A DNA stretch of 28,377 bases from Lachnoclostridium sp. UBA3262 (GCA_002362575.1 DEUM01000028.1:1-28377); one strand, 5' to 3'; counted from the first letter of the stretch, positions 7,701 through 16,356 are shown. The notes: generated by a model from the sequence alone, not told the origin. Numbers and translations are program-made.

Positions 7701-7827
7701 TAATAACGAGGATCCGCGTGAGACAATCTTGGATTATGTAATTACAATCGATAAAGAGATTGATAACAAGCGTGGAGAATTTGGACTGCCGGTTCTGAGT
7801 AAAAAGGAAAGAGAACAAATAAAATAA
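4774..7827 (+). CDS. Membrane-anchored modular solute-binding protein (two CBM-like modules + SBP family 1)
   Basis: A 1017-residue extracellular protein, first gene of the operon, and the presumed sugar receptor for the permease pair that follows 19 bp later. Residues 1-8 are basic and about 11-29 form one hydrophobic segment. There is no lipobox cysteine, so it is probably anchored by an uncleaved signal. About residues 80-250 and 280-440 are two beta-rich sandwich modules resembling carbohydrate-binding modules (EFTVNVKEAGYYNFFAEYY; MEVPEEGDYVIGIKGRQGYN). A linker leads to a family 1 solute-binding domain from about 588 to 985 (VIDVWITAGRDQS; SGNGPDVAL; NYNVMFYRTD). An ordinary SBP is about 400-450 residues, so this is a fusion more than twice normal size. 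AAAGGAG lies 12 bases before the ATG, a rather long spacing. The ligand is inferred from the downstream GH67/GH3 genes. Confidence 0.85.
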   Translation: MSKLMKKKGLRTFLVLVVVVAAVVLFFKLTGSSVSDNSDKYKGVNLDSADSYGRSDTYAQYAKSHGDSTPIGEDNTYSVDLFKYSKGSSKISKRSDVGPSNDKSDALQIPEDEYAEFTVNVKEAGYYNFFAEYYPTTDEEDRGIAIESKVEINGKVPFNGADAISFGRVYTDEGEPTKDNQGNEIRATQIQDPNRSWMPAYFEDATGYEVEPYRFYLEKGKNTVRLTGVNEKLVIRKFVIGNKADTPTYEQYAQKNAGAVNNVKADYLQRIQGEKAQRRSSPSLYATYDRASSDTEYEDKEGNIKQNNTDKQVLDMIGGTQWKVTNDWIEWDMEVPEEGDYVIGIKGRQGYNRGYLANRSLYIDGEIPFEEVSQIRFAYSNTWEMKCLQNEKGEPYKFHLTAGKHTIKLKITLGDLGQHLSKLSDSVFNMNKMYRTILVLTGTEPDEYRDYQIEKHYPQVIKAMELESKRLYKIVDDVVAYTGEKSGEISVAQTLAAQMEKFVERPDKIPTTLANFKENISSLGTSINNLSATPLDIDYIVLAGSKEQLPEVNEGGFDKLVHESKLFINSFLSDSSALGNVYDSKDKDVIDVWITAGRDQSTILKNMVDQLFTPKSNIKVNVKLIDAANTATSQGVNALLTSTMSGNGPDVALNIAQTEPVNYALRNAVVDLKQFGGELDQVLSEYRESAYEAYKFNGGLYAIPETENYNVMFYRTDIVQEDLGINVEKDVQTWDDVLKILPILQKNSMTFAVPSVERKIGNTTNPDLANYYAQLYQRGGRLFDEKQQRTLIGNTAGIKAFEFYTKLFTSYKLTKQYDFPNRFRSGEMPIGVADYSNFNTLAVFAPEIKGLWNFAMIPGVKQEDGSINRAVQSWGTCSMMLRGADERDKKQISWEFMKWWASADTQATYANELEAVMGASARYATANKKTFDTLSWSSKESEALKQQWNYAFGLPQIAGGYYAERHITNAIRKVMNNNEDPRETILDYVITIDKEIDNKRGEFGLPVLSKKEREQIK

Positions 7828-7846
7828 AAGAGAGAGGAGAGTAAAG

Positions 7847-8782
7847 ATGAATTATCTGGGAAAATATATGCAGATTAAGAAACGCAACATGGGCATCGCA
7901 TGGAAAAAGGCAAAAATGGCTAAGACATGTTATCTGTTCCTGTTACCGTATCTTATCGTATTTACTGCATTTTACATTTTGCCGGTATGTATGTCGGTTT
8001 TCTACAGCTTTACCTATTATAATGTGCTGGAACCGGCGAGATTCATTGGATTGGATAACTACATTGATTTGCTGTTAGCAGATGATGTATTCTTGATTGC
8101 GGTAAAGAACACATTCCTGCTTGCCGCAATTACCGGACCGCTTGGATATATCATGTCGTTTCTCTTTGCATGGTTTATCAACGAACTGCCACGATACATA
8201 CGTGCCTTCGCCGTAGTTGTGTTCTATGCACCGACGATTTCCGGTCAGGCGTATCTGGTTTGGTCCATCCTGTTCAGTGGAGATGCTTACGGCTATGTAA
8301 ATTCATTTTTAATCAAATTTGGTATCATAAGCGAGCCAATTCTCTGGCTGACCGATACCAATTACATGATGAACGTCGTTATTATCGTTGTACTCTGGAT
8401 GAGTCTCGGTCAGGGCTTCCTGTCCTTCGTCGCCGGCTTACAGGGTATCGACGCTTCGCAGTTTGAGGCTGGTTATGTGGATGGTGTTAAGAACCGCTGG
8501 CAGGAGCTGTGGTACATTACACTGCCGAACATGAAGCCAATGCTTTTGTTTGGTGCCGTTATGGCGATTACCCAGTCCTTCGGTGTGGCCGATGTAACAA
8601 TGGCACTCTGCGGATTCCCGAGTACGGACTATGCGGCGCGAACGGTTGTTACCCATCTGATTGACTATGGTACAACGCGATTTGAGATGGGTTACGCTTC
8701 AGCGATAGCGACCATTTTGTTCGCCGTCATGCTTCTGTTAAATAGAGCCATACAGGCAGCGCTTAACAAAGTTGGAACTTGA
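7847..8782 (+). CDS. Carbohydrate ABC transporter permease (UgpA/LplB type), first pair
   Basis: A 311-residue inner-membrane permease with six predicted helices, the first starting near residue 27 (CYLFLLPYLIVFTAFYILPV). The cytoplasmic EAA loop, which docks the ATPase, reads FEAGYVDGVKNRWQELWYIT in the C-terminal half. It pairs with the next gene to form the heterodimeric channel of a CUT1-type importer. The start follows GAGAGGAG. It lies between the modular binding protein and its partner permease, the classic binding protein-permease-permease order. No ATPase gene is present, so a shared MsmX-like ATPase encoded elsewhere is likely. Confidence 0.93.
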   Translation: MNYLGKYMQIKKRNMGIAWKKAKMAKTCYLFLLPYLIVFTAFYILPVCMSVFYSFTYYNVLEPARFIGLDNYIDLLLADDVFLIAVKNTFLLAAITGPLGYIMSFLFAWFINELPRYIRAFAVVVFYAPTISGQAYLVWSILFSGDAYGYVNSFLIKFGIISEPILWLTDTNYMMNVVIIVVLWMSLGQGFLSFVAGLQGIDASQFEAGYVDGVKNRWQELWYITLPNMKPMLLFGAVMAITQSFGVADVTMALCGFPSTDYAARTVVTHLIDYGTTRFEMGYASAIATILFAVMLLLNRAIQAALNKVGT

Positions 8783-8799
8783 TAGGAGGTATAGCAACG

Positions 8800-9663
8800 A
8801 TGAAATTTATCAAAATAAAAAAGAGAAAACCGAATCGTTCTCTCGGTGGAGACATCGGTATTTACATCATGCTTATCCTGTTTGGTATATTCTTTGTTCT
8901 GCCGCTGGTATATTCAATCAGTAGCGCATTTAAACCTTTGGATGAGATTTATCTCTATCCGCCAAGATTTTTTGTAAAGAATCCTACCTTTAATAACTTT
9001 CAGGATTTGCTTGTAGTAATGTCGAGCTCGTATGTGCCGTTTACACGATATGTCTTTAATACAGTGCTGACTACATTAGTTGGTACAGTAGGGCATTTGA
9101 TTGTTGGTTCTATGGCTGCATATGTGCTTGCGAAATATGATTTTCCGGGAAGCAAGAAAATTTTCAAACTGATACAGTCTGCCATTATGTTTAACGCATA
9201 CGTTATTCAGATTCCGACTTATCTGGTTCTCAACAAGCTTGGGTGGATTGATTCCTATCTGGCGTTGATTGCACCGGCGCTTGCTCTCCCAATGGGATTG
9301 TTCCTGATGAAGCAGTTTATGGAGCAGATTCCGGATGCACTAATCGAAGCCGCAAAGATTGACGGTGCGAAGGAGGGAAGGGTATTCCTTCAGATTGTCA
9401 TGCCAAACGTAAAACCGGCGTGGCTGACCGTAACGATTTTTTCGGTACAGAACTTATGGAACTTGAAAGGTCAGGCGTACATATATTCAGAAGAGTACAA
9501 GATGCTCCCATATGCCTTGCAGCAGATTATGTCGGGTGGTGTATCCCGTGCCGGCGTGGGTTCTGCAGCGACTATGGTTGTCATGATGGTACCTATCATC
9601 ATATTCATTCTGGCAGAGAGTAATATTTTGGAAACGATGGCTAGTTCCGGTATTAAAGATTGA
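8800..9663 (+). CDS. Carbohydrate ABC transporter permease (UgpE/MalG type), first pair
   Basis: A 287-residue membrane permease, partner of the preceding one. It has a hydrophobic first helix (IGIYIMLILFGIFFVLPLVY), five further helices, and the EAA motif EAAKIDGAKEGRVFLQIVMP. AGGAGG ten bases upstream sets the start at 8800; the TTG at 8779, which overlaps the previous gene, is not needed. It ends in the short tail SSGIKD, the usual form for this subfamily. It is followed 16 bp later by the NHL-TPR gene, so transport and accessory genes are clearly one transcript. Confidence 0.93.
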   Translation: MKFIKIKKRKPNRSLGGDIGIYIMLILFGIFFVLPLVYSISSAFKPLDEIYLYPPRFFVKNPTFNNFQDLLVVMSSSYVPFTRYVFNTVLTTLVGTVGHLIVGSMAAYVLAKYDFPGSKKIFKLIQSAIMFNAYVIQIPTYLVLNKLGWIDSYLALIAPALALPMGLFLMKQFMEQIPDALIEAAKIDGAKEGRVFLQIVMPNVKPAWLTVTIFSVQNLWNLKGQAYIYSEEYKMLPYALQQIMSGGVSRAGVGSAATMVVMMVPIIIFILAESNILETMASSGIKD

Positions 9664-9679
9664 TAAAGGAGGAAACAAA

Positions 9680-11164
9680 ATGAGATTATTTAAACGATTT
9701 ACATCTGTATGTGCGTTATTGCTCGTTGCATCCCTCCTTGCAGGCAGCGTGGAATCCCTCGCAAACAGTTCCGACCGCAAGACATTTACCTATACATATG
9801 ACTGCTGGGACTATGACAGGGAATCTCCGGATGCTTATTCAGTAACACGTACGATTACAGGTGCAAATTATCCATGTGGAAACTTTAAGGAGCCACAGGG
9901 TATTTATGTAGAAGGAACAGAAACCTATGTGGTTGATACCGGAAATAACCGGATTGTTCACTTTACATATAAAAATGACACCTTTACCTATGTTGAACAG
10001 ATTACAGAATATATTGATTTACAGGGAAAGGTACAGAAACTGAAAGGACCTCAGGACTGTTATGTAAAGCCGGATGGTGAGATGTATATAGCAGACACCG
10101 GAAATAACGCAATTGTTCATCTGGATAAAAACAGAAAAGCACTGGTTGTTATTACGAAACCGGAAGATGAGACCTACGAGGAGAAATCTTTCCTCCCGCA
10201 GAATCTGGTAGTGGATGGTGCAAATCGAATTTTTGCACAGGTTCAGAATGTAAATAAAGGATTTATGGAATTTGACTCCGAGGGAACCTTTACCGGCTAT
10301 GTTGGTGCTAGTGAAGTCAGCTATGACTTTTTCACATATTTGTGGAAAATGGTAGCAACAAAGGAGCAGAGAGCACAGATGGAGATGTTTGTTCCGACTG
10401 AGTATTCTAACCTTTGCTTGGATTCAGAAGATTTTATCTATGCGACAATCAGTAAGATTGACTCAAATGTGGAGACGGCAGAGCCGATTCGTAAGCTGAA
10501 TGCAAAGGGAACAGATATCCTTGTAAGGAACGGCTATAACGATCCATACGGTGACCTTCGTTACACAGAAGAAGGGGAAATGGATGGACCATCTGAATTT
10601 GTAGATATCTGTTGTCTGGATAATGATGTTTACTATGCTCTGGATACCAATAAGGGACGTATTTTTGCCTATGATTTCCAAGGAAACATGTTGTATGCGT
10701 TTGGCGGACATGGATATAAATCAGGATACTTTATGCAGCCGATAGCGATAGAAGATTTGGGAGATTCCCTGCTGGTTGTAGACCAGAAGCTTGGCTCTAT
10801 TACTCAGTTTACACTGACAGAATATGGAACACTGATTAATCAGGGACTGGCCCATTATAAGAAGGGTGAGTATGATGAGTCGGCAGATACATGGCGGAAA
10901 GTGCTGAAGATGAATGGTAACTATGACCAGGCATACATTGGTATCGGTCGTGCCCTTCTCCGTAAGGAGCATTATAAAGAGGCAATGGAATACTTTGAAT
11001 TGAAACTGGATAGCACGAATTATTCAAAGGCTTATAAGCTCTACCGAAAGGAATGGTTTGAGAATAACATTGGAGTTATTCTGGCTGTTCTGGCACTTCT
11101 CATTCTCCTTGCCTATGGTGTTGGCTTTGTGAAGAAAGTCAGAAGGGAGGTTGAAAAAGAATGA
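9680..11164 (+). CDS. Secreted, membrane-tethered NHL-repeat and TPR protein
   Basis: A 494-residue protein of unknown specific role. A signal peptide (about 1-29, ending SVESLA) is followed by NHL beta-propeller repeats. Two clear copies are PQGIYVEGTETYVVDTGNNR near 74-93 and a GPQDCYV...YIADTGNNA copy; a later copy near 320-380 contains SGYFMQPIAIED. About residues 384-455 hold two tetratricopeptide-like helical pairs (HYKKGEYDESADTWRKVL; LLRKEHYKEAMEYFE). A single helix at about 462-483 (VILAVLALLILLAYGVGFV) with a basic tail anchors the C-terminus, so propeller and TPR should face outside. AAAGGAGG precedes the start. Its stop overlaps the next start by four bases (ATGA), implying coupled translation with the Yip1-like protein. 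It may scaffold the receptor or permeases, which is inference. Confidence 0.75.
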   Translation: MRLFKRFTSVCALLLVASLLAGSVESLANSSDRKTFTYTYDCWDYDRESPDAYSVTRTITGANYPCGNFKEPQGIYVEGTETYVVDTGNNRIVHFTYKNDTFTYVEQITEYIDLQGKVQKLKGPQDCYVKPDGEMYIADTGNNAIVHLDKNRKALVVITKPEDETYEEKSFLPQNLVVDGANRIFAQVQNVNKGFMEFDSEGTFTGYVGASEVSYDFFTYLWKMVATKEQRAQMEMFVPTEYSNLCLDSEDFIYATISKIDSNVETAEPIRKLNAKGTDILVRNGYNDPYGDLRYTEEGEMDGPSEFVDICCLDNDVYYALDTNKGRIFAYDFQGNMLYAFGGHGYKSGYFMQPIAIEDLGDSLLVVDQKLGSITQFTLTEYGTLINQGLAHYKKGEYDESADTWRKVLKMNGNYDQAYIGIGRALLRKEHYKEAMEYFELKLDSTNYSKAYKLYRKEWFENNIGVILAVLALLILLAYGVGFVKKVRREVEKE

Positions 11165-11826
11165 AAATAAAAGAAAGATTGTGCAATAAAGAGGGCTGGC
11201 TGCGTTATCGCGACACCCTGCGGTATTCTCTGCACTGCTGTGTCCGGCCTTTTGACGGATTTTGGGATTTGACACATGAAAAACGCGGCTCTATGGCGGC
11301 GGCGAATACGATTGTGGTGCTGGTGCTTTTGACGAATCTGATAAAACTCGGGTACACCAGTTTCATATTTGGAGCGGTAAACTGGGATGAAGTCAATATG
11401 ATTCTGACGATTGCCCAATTCCTTGCACCTTTTATCATCTATTGTGTGGCAAACTGGTGCCTGACTACGTTGTTTGATGGTAAAGGAAAACTAAGTGATA
11501 TCTGGATGGGTACGGCGTATGCAATGACGCCATATGTCATTATTCAGATTCCGTTAGTTATAATGAGTAACTTTGTAACAGAAGAAGAGGGTGCCTTTTA
11601 CGAATACTTTGGATATTTCTCCCTGATTTGGTGTGCAATGCTGATTGTGGCATCCGTTATGATGATTCACGATTTCCTTTTAGGAAAAGCATTTCTGGCG
11701 CTTGTATTTTCGGCAGTCGGCATGCTGATTATTGTATTCATTTTAGTACTTTTCTTCAGTTTAATCAGCGATGGTTTTTCATATTTCTATTCGATATATA
11801 AAGAAACCGTCTTTCGAATGTATTGA
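11161..11826 (+). CDS. Yip1-family polytopic membrane protein
   Basis: A 221-residue membrane protein with about five helices (near 47-70, 80-103, 117-139, 149-170 and 176-202) after an amphipathic N-terminus containing RPFDGFWDLTHEKRGS. That segment resembles the start of bacterial Yip1-domain proteins (a P-[FW]-x-x-[FW] signature before the first helix). The conserved loop around GTAYAMTPYVIIQIPL also fits. Its biochemical role is unknown; Yip1 proteins in eukaryotes help organise membrane traffic, which says little here. It is translationally coupled to the upstream NHL-TPR gene (four-base overlap) and followed 21 bp later by the large lipoprotein, so the three probably act together at the membrane. 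Confidence 0.65.
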   Translation: MKIKERLCNKEGWLRYRDTLRYSLHCCVRPFDGFWDLTHEKRGSMAAANTIVVLVLLTNLIKLGYTSFIFGAVNWDEVNMILTIAQFLAPFIIYCVANWCLTTLFDGKGKLSDIWMGTAYAMTPYVIIQIPLVIMSNFVTEEEGAFYEYFGYFSLIWCAMLIVASVMMIHDFLLGKAFLALVFSAVGMLIIVFILVLFFSLISDGFSYFYSIYKETVFRMY

Positions 11827-11847
11827 TGAAAGGAGGGAAATATTAGA

Positions 11848-14436
11848 ATGAAAAGCAAGTTATATTTACTCCTTGTTGCAGTGCTTTGTTGTTTCATCTT
11901 TGTCGCCTGTGGGGAAGAAGATGACGGTACCGGTGAGATGACAGCATACGAATACGATAACAGTGGAGATGTTACGATTGCCAATGATTCGTTGAGTCTG
12001 ACAGTAAGCGGTTCTTCCACGCAGGTACAGGTTACGGATAAGAAAACAGGAAAGACTTATTTGACGAATCCTTCGGCGGCCGATATTGAAAAATATGCAC
12101 ATGCAGAAGGACAGCACAAAGATGTTCTGAATGCGACACTAGGTTTGATTTATTCAAACAAGACGAATACAGAAAAGGAAATTGACAATTATTCTTCTTC
12201 TGTTATAAATGGAAACTATTCCATAGAGAAGGTCAGTGGGACAGAGGTAAAAATCAATTACTCGATAGGTGATTTTGAAAAAACCTATGTCTGTCCGGTA
12301 GCAATTAAAGAGTCCAGAATGAATGAGTATCTGAATAAGATGAGCCGTTCTGACCAGTCTGCTGCGAAGCGTTATTACACATATTACAGCTATGAGGAGC
12401 TGACCGGCGAGTATGCAGATGACGATGCTCCGGAAACGTTAGCAAAAGCAGAGGAATTGTTCCCGGATTTAAGGGATGAGCCAATTTACTACCTCTCAGA
12501 AGATATTACCGATACGAAACTGCAGTCCTGCGAAAGGTATTTTAAGGAAGCAGGTTATACAGCAGAAGACAGAGTAAAGGATATGGGAGATTATAAAGTT
12601 TCCCGTAATGAAGGCAAACCGATATTTAATATTGCTGTTCACTATATTTTGGAAGATGACCAGTTGGTTGTTAAAGTTCCGATGAAGGAAATCAAGTATA
12701 ATAAAGACTATCCGCTTGTCAGTTTACAAGTTCTTCCGTATTTTGCATCAGCGAACACAGAGGAAGAAGGATACATGCTTGTACCGGATGGTGCCGGTGG
12801 AATTATCAACTTCAACAATGGGAAGACAGGACAGCAGACCTATCAGAGTGACATGTACGGATGGGACTATGGTATTAACCGTAAAATGGTCGTAGATGAA
12901 ACGAAATCCAATCTCCCGGTATTTGCTATGTCGAACGAGACACAAAAGGATTCCGTTCTCTGTGTGTCCGAGGAGGGCAGTGCTTATGCGACTGTGAAAG
13001 CGGATATTGCTGGAAAGAAAAACGGATATAATTATAGTTCCTTTGTATATAAGATGATTCACGGTGAGAATTTGGATGTATCTTCTAAATCTAATGCGAC
13101 TGTTCGTGTATATGAGGAAGGACTTCCGGATGAAACGATAACACAGCGTTATATATTCTCGGACAAAACAGAATATACAGAGCTGGCAGCTGCTTATCGT
13201 GGATACTTGATGAAACGTTATCCGGAGATGGTGAAAAAGGAAAAATCAGATGTGCCGGTAGCAGTAGAAATGATTGGTGCGGTAGATGACACGGAGCACA
13301 TCCTTGGTTATCCGATTACCCGTTCCCAGTCACTGACGTCTTATGAACAGGCAAAGACGATACTAAAGGCTTTGAAGGATGCCGGTGTTGGAGATATCAG
13401 TGCAAAGTATACTGGCTGGTTTAACACAGGTGTAAACCAGACTTCGGCAAAGAAAATCAGTCTGGTAGGACGCCTTGGCAGTAAGTCGGATTTGAAGGAT
13501 TTAGCATCGTATGCAGAGTCCACGGACGGTCTGGATTTGTTCCTGAATGGTACTTTTACTTATGTTTATAAGGACAAGTGGTTTGATGGCTTCAGCGCTT
13601 CAAGGAATGCAGCGAAGTTCTGCAGCCGCGAGCTGTGCGAACTGTATACACTGGATCCGATTACGTATCAGGCAAACGAAGATTACATTAATTATCATAA
13701 TTATGATACTTATTATCTTTTGAAACCATCCTATACGATTGATGCGATTGACAATTATATTGAAGCAATCACGGATTATGGAGTAAAGAATATCAGCTTT
13801 GAAGATATTGGCTCCCATCTTTCAGCAGACTATAATCCGAAAGACCATGTGTCCCGTGAGGCGTCGATGAATCTCCAGACAGCTAAAATGAAGTCGCTGA
13901 AGGAGAGTGGCAGTAAGGTCATGGTTACCTGTGGTAACCAGTATGCATTACCATATGCCGATTATGTGACCGATTTGAATATTGCCAATAAGACGGTAAA
14001 TATTATAGACGAACAGATTCCGTTCTATCAGATGGCAGTGCATGGCCTGGTAAATTATTCCGGCTCCGCTATCAATCTTTCCGAAGATTCAGAGGATATG
14101 ATTTTGAAATCGGCGGAGACAGGCGCTGGGCTGTACTACACATATATTTATGAAAATACAAGCAAATTACAGGACGGAAAGTATACAAGATATTACGCCT
14201 GCAATTTTGACCAGTGGAAGGATGATACGGTAACACTTTATAATAAGTTTAAGACTCAGCTTGGCGATACCTATAACCAGTTTATTACCGGTCATGAGAA
14301 AGTAGCAGATGGTATTTATAAGACGACGTATGAAAATGGAAAATCGGTTCTTGTAAATTACACATATGCCGATTTCATATACGAAGGAACGACAGTTCCT
14401 AAGAGAGATTTTGTTACGATAGGAGGTGAGAAATAA
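11848..14436 (+). CDS. Large surface lipoprotein of DUF5696 type, possible glycosidase-like fold
   Basis: An 862-residue protein with a lipoprotein signal peptide; the lipobox FVAC gives lipid-modified Cys21. I recognise it as the DUF5696-type protein that accompanies sugar transporters in Firmicutes; its function is not established to my knowledge. About residues 30-440 look beta-rich, with landmark VPDGAGGIINFNNG near 310-323, reminiscent of the N-terminal sandwich of large glycosidases. About 475-760 look like an alpha/beta barrel. This includes ISFEDIGSHL (E652, D653), an acidic pair at a strand end as in barrel glycosidases, and MVTCGNQYALPYADYVTDL further on. Short beta segments end the protein. 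AAAGGAGGG precedes the start. Its stop directly abuts the ATG of the next permease (TAAATG). Alternatives are a non-catalytic oligosaccharide-binding barrel or an enzyme trimming xylan side chains. Confidence 0.6.
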   Translation: MKSKLYLLLVAVLCCFIFVACGEEDDGTGEMTAYEYDNSGDVTIANDSLSLTVSGSSTQVQVTDKKTGKTYLTNPSAADIEKYAHAEGQHKDVLNATLGLIYSNKTNTEKEIDNYSSSVINGNYSIEKVSGTEVKINYSIGDFEKTYVCPVAIKESRMNEYLNKMSRSDQSAAKRYYTYYSYEELTGEYADDDAPETLAKAEELFPDLRDEPIYYLSEDITDTKLQSCERYFKEAGYTAEDRVKDMGDYKVSRNEGKPIFNIAVHYILEDDQLVVKVPMKEIKYNKDYPLVSLQVLPYFASANTEEEGYMLVPDGAGGIINFNNGKTGQQTYQSDMYGWDYGINRKMVVDETKSNLPVFAMSNETQKDSVLCVSEEGSAYATVKADIAGKKNGYNYSSFVYKMIHGENLDVSSKSNATVRVYEEGLPDETITQRYIFSDKTEYTELAAAYRGYLMKRYPEMVKKEKSDVPVAVEMIGAVDDTEHILGYPITRSQSLTSYEQAKTILKALKDAGVGDISAKYTGWFNTGVNQTSAKKISLVGRLGSKSDLKDLASYAESTDGLDLFLNGTFTYVYKDKWFDGFSASRNAAKFCSRELCELYTLDPITYQANEDYINYHNYDTYYLLKPSYTIDAIDNYIEAITDYGVKNISFEDIGSHLSADYNPKDHVSREASMNLQTAKMKSLKESGSKVMVTCGNQYALPYADYVTDLNIANKTVNIIDEQIPFYQMAVHGLVNYSGSAINLSEDSEDMILKSAETGAGLYYTYIYENTSKLQDGKYTRYYACNFDQWKDDTVTLYNKFKTQLGDTYNQFITGHEKVADGIYKTTYENGKSVLVNYTYADFIYEGTTVPKRDFVTIGGEK

Positions 14437-15351
14437 ATGGCTCGAAAAAAGAAGAAAAAGACATTAGCATTTAAAAATGCGGTTGCCGGCTATTTATTTG
14501 TTGCTCCGTTTATTTTAGGATTTGTTCTGTTTATGGTTATTCCACTGGGACAGTCCCTGCGAATGGCTTTCAGTAATGTAACAGTAGATTCAGCGGCTGG
14601 AGGTTTCCAGATGACATGGGCGGGCATTAAAAATTTCTATAATGCCTTTCGTGTCGATCCGGACTTCCCTCCGTATCTGATTAATGAGATGCTTAAGATG
14701 CTGACAAATGTGCCTGCCACTTTGATTTTCAGTTTCTTTATCGCATTGCTTTTGAATCAGAATTTTAAAGGAAGGGGAGCAGTTCGTGCCATCTTCTTCC
14801 TGCCGGTTATATTATCCTCCGGTGTTATTGTAGGTCTGGAAAAGAACAATGCATTACTTCAGGGTATGCAGGAGGTGCTGGAGCATACAACGAATGACAC
14901 CAGCGTAACAGGGGTTCTGGAGAGTATTCTTGTTACCTCAGAGAGCGGCCCGATGACGTCGATGTTCTATTATGTATTTGATATTATCAACAAAGTATAT
15001 GATATCGCGATTGCCTCGGGTATTCAGATTATTATCTTCCTGTCCGGCCTGCAGACAGTTTCGCCGAGTATGTTTGAGGCGGCAAAAATTGAGGGTTGTA
15101 CCGCATGGGAGAGCTTCTGGAAGATTACACTTCCAATGGTAAGTTCTATGATACTTGTAAACATTGTCTATACGGTAATCGATTTCTTCTTGAAGACGGA
15201 TAATCAGGTTATGGAGAAGATTTCGAAGGAAATAGTACAGATGAAATATGGATTTAGTTCGGCGATGGCTTGGATTTATTTCCTGTGTGTAATAGTAGCT
15301 TTGGGAATTGTCTCGTTGATCATTTCGAAGAGGGTATATTATTATGAATAA
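14437..15351 (+). CDS. Carbohydrate ABC transporter permease, second pair (A)
   Basis: A 304-residue permease with six predicted helices, the first near residue 15 (GYLFVAPFILGFVLFMVIPL). EAA motif: FEAAKIEGCTAWESFWKITL. An extracytoplasmic segment of about 50 residues between helices (roughly 130-180, rich in acidic residues and Thr/Ser) is longer than in a standard permease and could touch the large accessory lipoprotein. AGGAGGTGA lies inside the end of the preceding gene and there is no gap between stop and start. It pairs with the next gene, which overlaps it by eight bases. Confidence 0.9.
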   Translation: MARKKKKKTLAFKNAVAGYLFVAPFILGFVLFMVIPLGQSLRMAFSNVTVDSAAGGFQMTWAGIKNFYNAFRVDPDFPPYLINEMLKMLTNVPATLIFSFFIALLLNQNFKGRGAVRAIFFLPVILSSGVIVGLEKNNALLQGMQEVLEHTTNDTSVTGVLESILVTSESGPMTSMFYYVFDIINKVYDIAIASGIQIIIFLSGLQTVSPSMFEAAKIEGCTAWESFWKITLPMVSSMILVNIVYTVIDFFLKTDNQVMEKISKEIVQMKYGFSSAMAWIYFLCVIVALGIVSLIISKRVYYYE

Positions 15352-16339
15352 GATGAATAAATTTAAATCATTCAGGGAACGAAATAAAAAATCCAACGGC
15401 TATCTGTTGCGAAAGACATCTTTCAACGTCGCATATAAGATTGTGCGTGCCATATTGCTTTTTGGATTGTGTTTCCTGATTTTACAACCGTTATTGAACA
15501 AGATATCAATTAGTTTCATGGAAGAACAGGATTTGTATGATTCTACAATCAATGTTATTCCTAGACATTTTACACTGAGTAACTATAAGATATCAATGAA
15601 TTTGTTATCTTACTGGAGTTCACTTGGAAATACGGCTCTGGTTTCACTGCTTGTCAGTGTGCTGCAGATTATATCCTGTACGCTGGTAGGTTATGGGTTT
15701 GCCAGATATAAGTTTCCTCTCAAAGGCTTATGGTTTGGAATGGTTATTTTGGTTATCGTTGTTCCGCCAACGACCATCCAGTCCTCCCTGTATTTGAACT
15801 TCCGTTATTTTGATATTTTTGGATTGTTTAAGCTGATAACAGGGGATTCACTGAACCTGTTGGATAGTTTGTTACCATATGCCTTGATGTGTCTTGGGTG
15901 CATGGGATTAAAGAGCGGTCTGTATATTTACATGCTGCGCCAGTATTTCCGTGGAATACCGAAGGAATTAGAAGAAGCTGCCTATGTGGATGGCTGTGGT
16001 AAGGTAATGACGTTTATCCGCATTATGCTTCCGGACGCAAAACCGATGATTACATCCTGCTTTCTGTTCTCCTTTGTATGGCAGTGGACGGATAGCTTTT
16101 ATGCGAGAATGTTTCTCTCGTCGGACTTTGCGATTCTTTCCAACAAGCTGACCGGGCTTGCCGGTGCGCTGGATAATTATCTGGATGCCAGAGGAATTGC
16201 GCAGAAGGCGGAAACAGCGTATTCAAATGCAATGTTAGGAACGGGTACACTTCTTACGATTATCCCGTTAATTCTTGTATATCTGTTTGCGCAGAAGGGC
16301 TTTGTAGAGAGTCTGAGCCAGACTGGTATCAAGATGTAA
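15344..16339 (+). CDS. Carbohydrate ABC transporter permease, second pair (B)
   Basis: A 331-residue MalG-like permease. A basic N-terminus (about 35 residues) precedes the first helix (AILLFGLCFLILQPLL); the EAA motif is EEAAYVDGCGKVMTFIRIML, and the C-terminus ends SQTGIKM. It is longer than the first-pair partner because of an extracytoplasmic insert (about 255-290: LTGLAGALDNYLDARGIAQK). The start at 15344 overlaps the previous gene by eight bases; the ATG at 15353 is an alternative. It is followed by an 85-bp gap with a strong stem-loop before the second binding-protein gene. Confidence 0.9.
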   Translation: MNKMNKFKSFRERNKKSNGYLLRKTSFNVAYKIVRAILLFGLCFLILQPLLNKISISFMEEQDLYDSTINVIPRHFTLSNYKISMNLLSYWSSLGNTALVSLLVSVLQIISCTLVGYGFARYKFPLKGLWFGMVILVIVVPPTTIQSSLYLNFRYFDIFGLFKLITGDSLNLLDSLLPYALMCLGCMGLKSGLYIYMLRQYFRGIPKELEEAAYVDGCGKVMTFIRIMLPDAKPMITSCFLFSFVWQWTDSFYARMFLSSDFAILSNKLTGLAGALDNYLDARGIAQKAETAYSNAMLGTGTLLTIIPLILVYLFAQKGFVESLSQTGIKM

Positions 16340-16356
16340 TAAATATTGTGGTTATT

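Noticed and set aside
8779..8799. TTG start extending the second permease to overlap the first
   Set aside because: AGGAGG lies inside this extension and points to the ATG at 8800.
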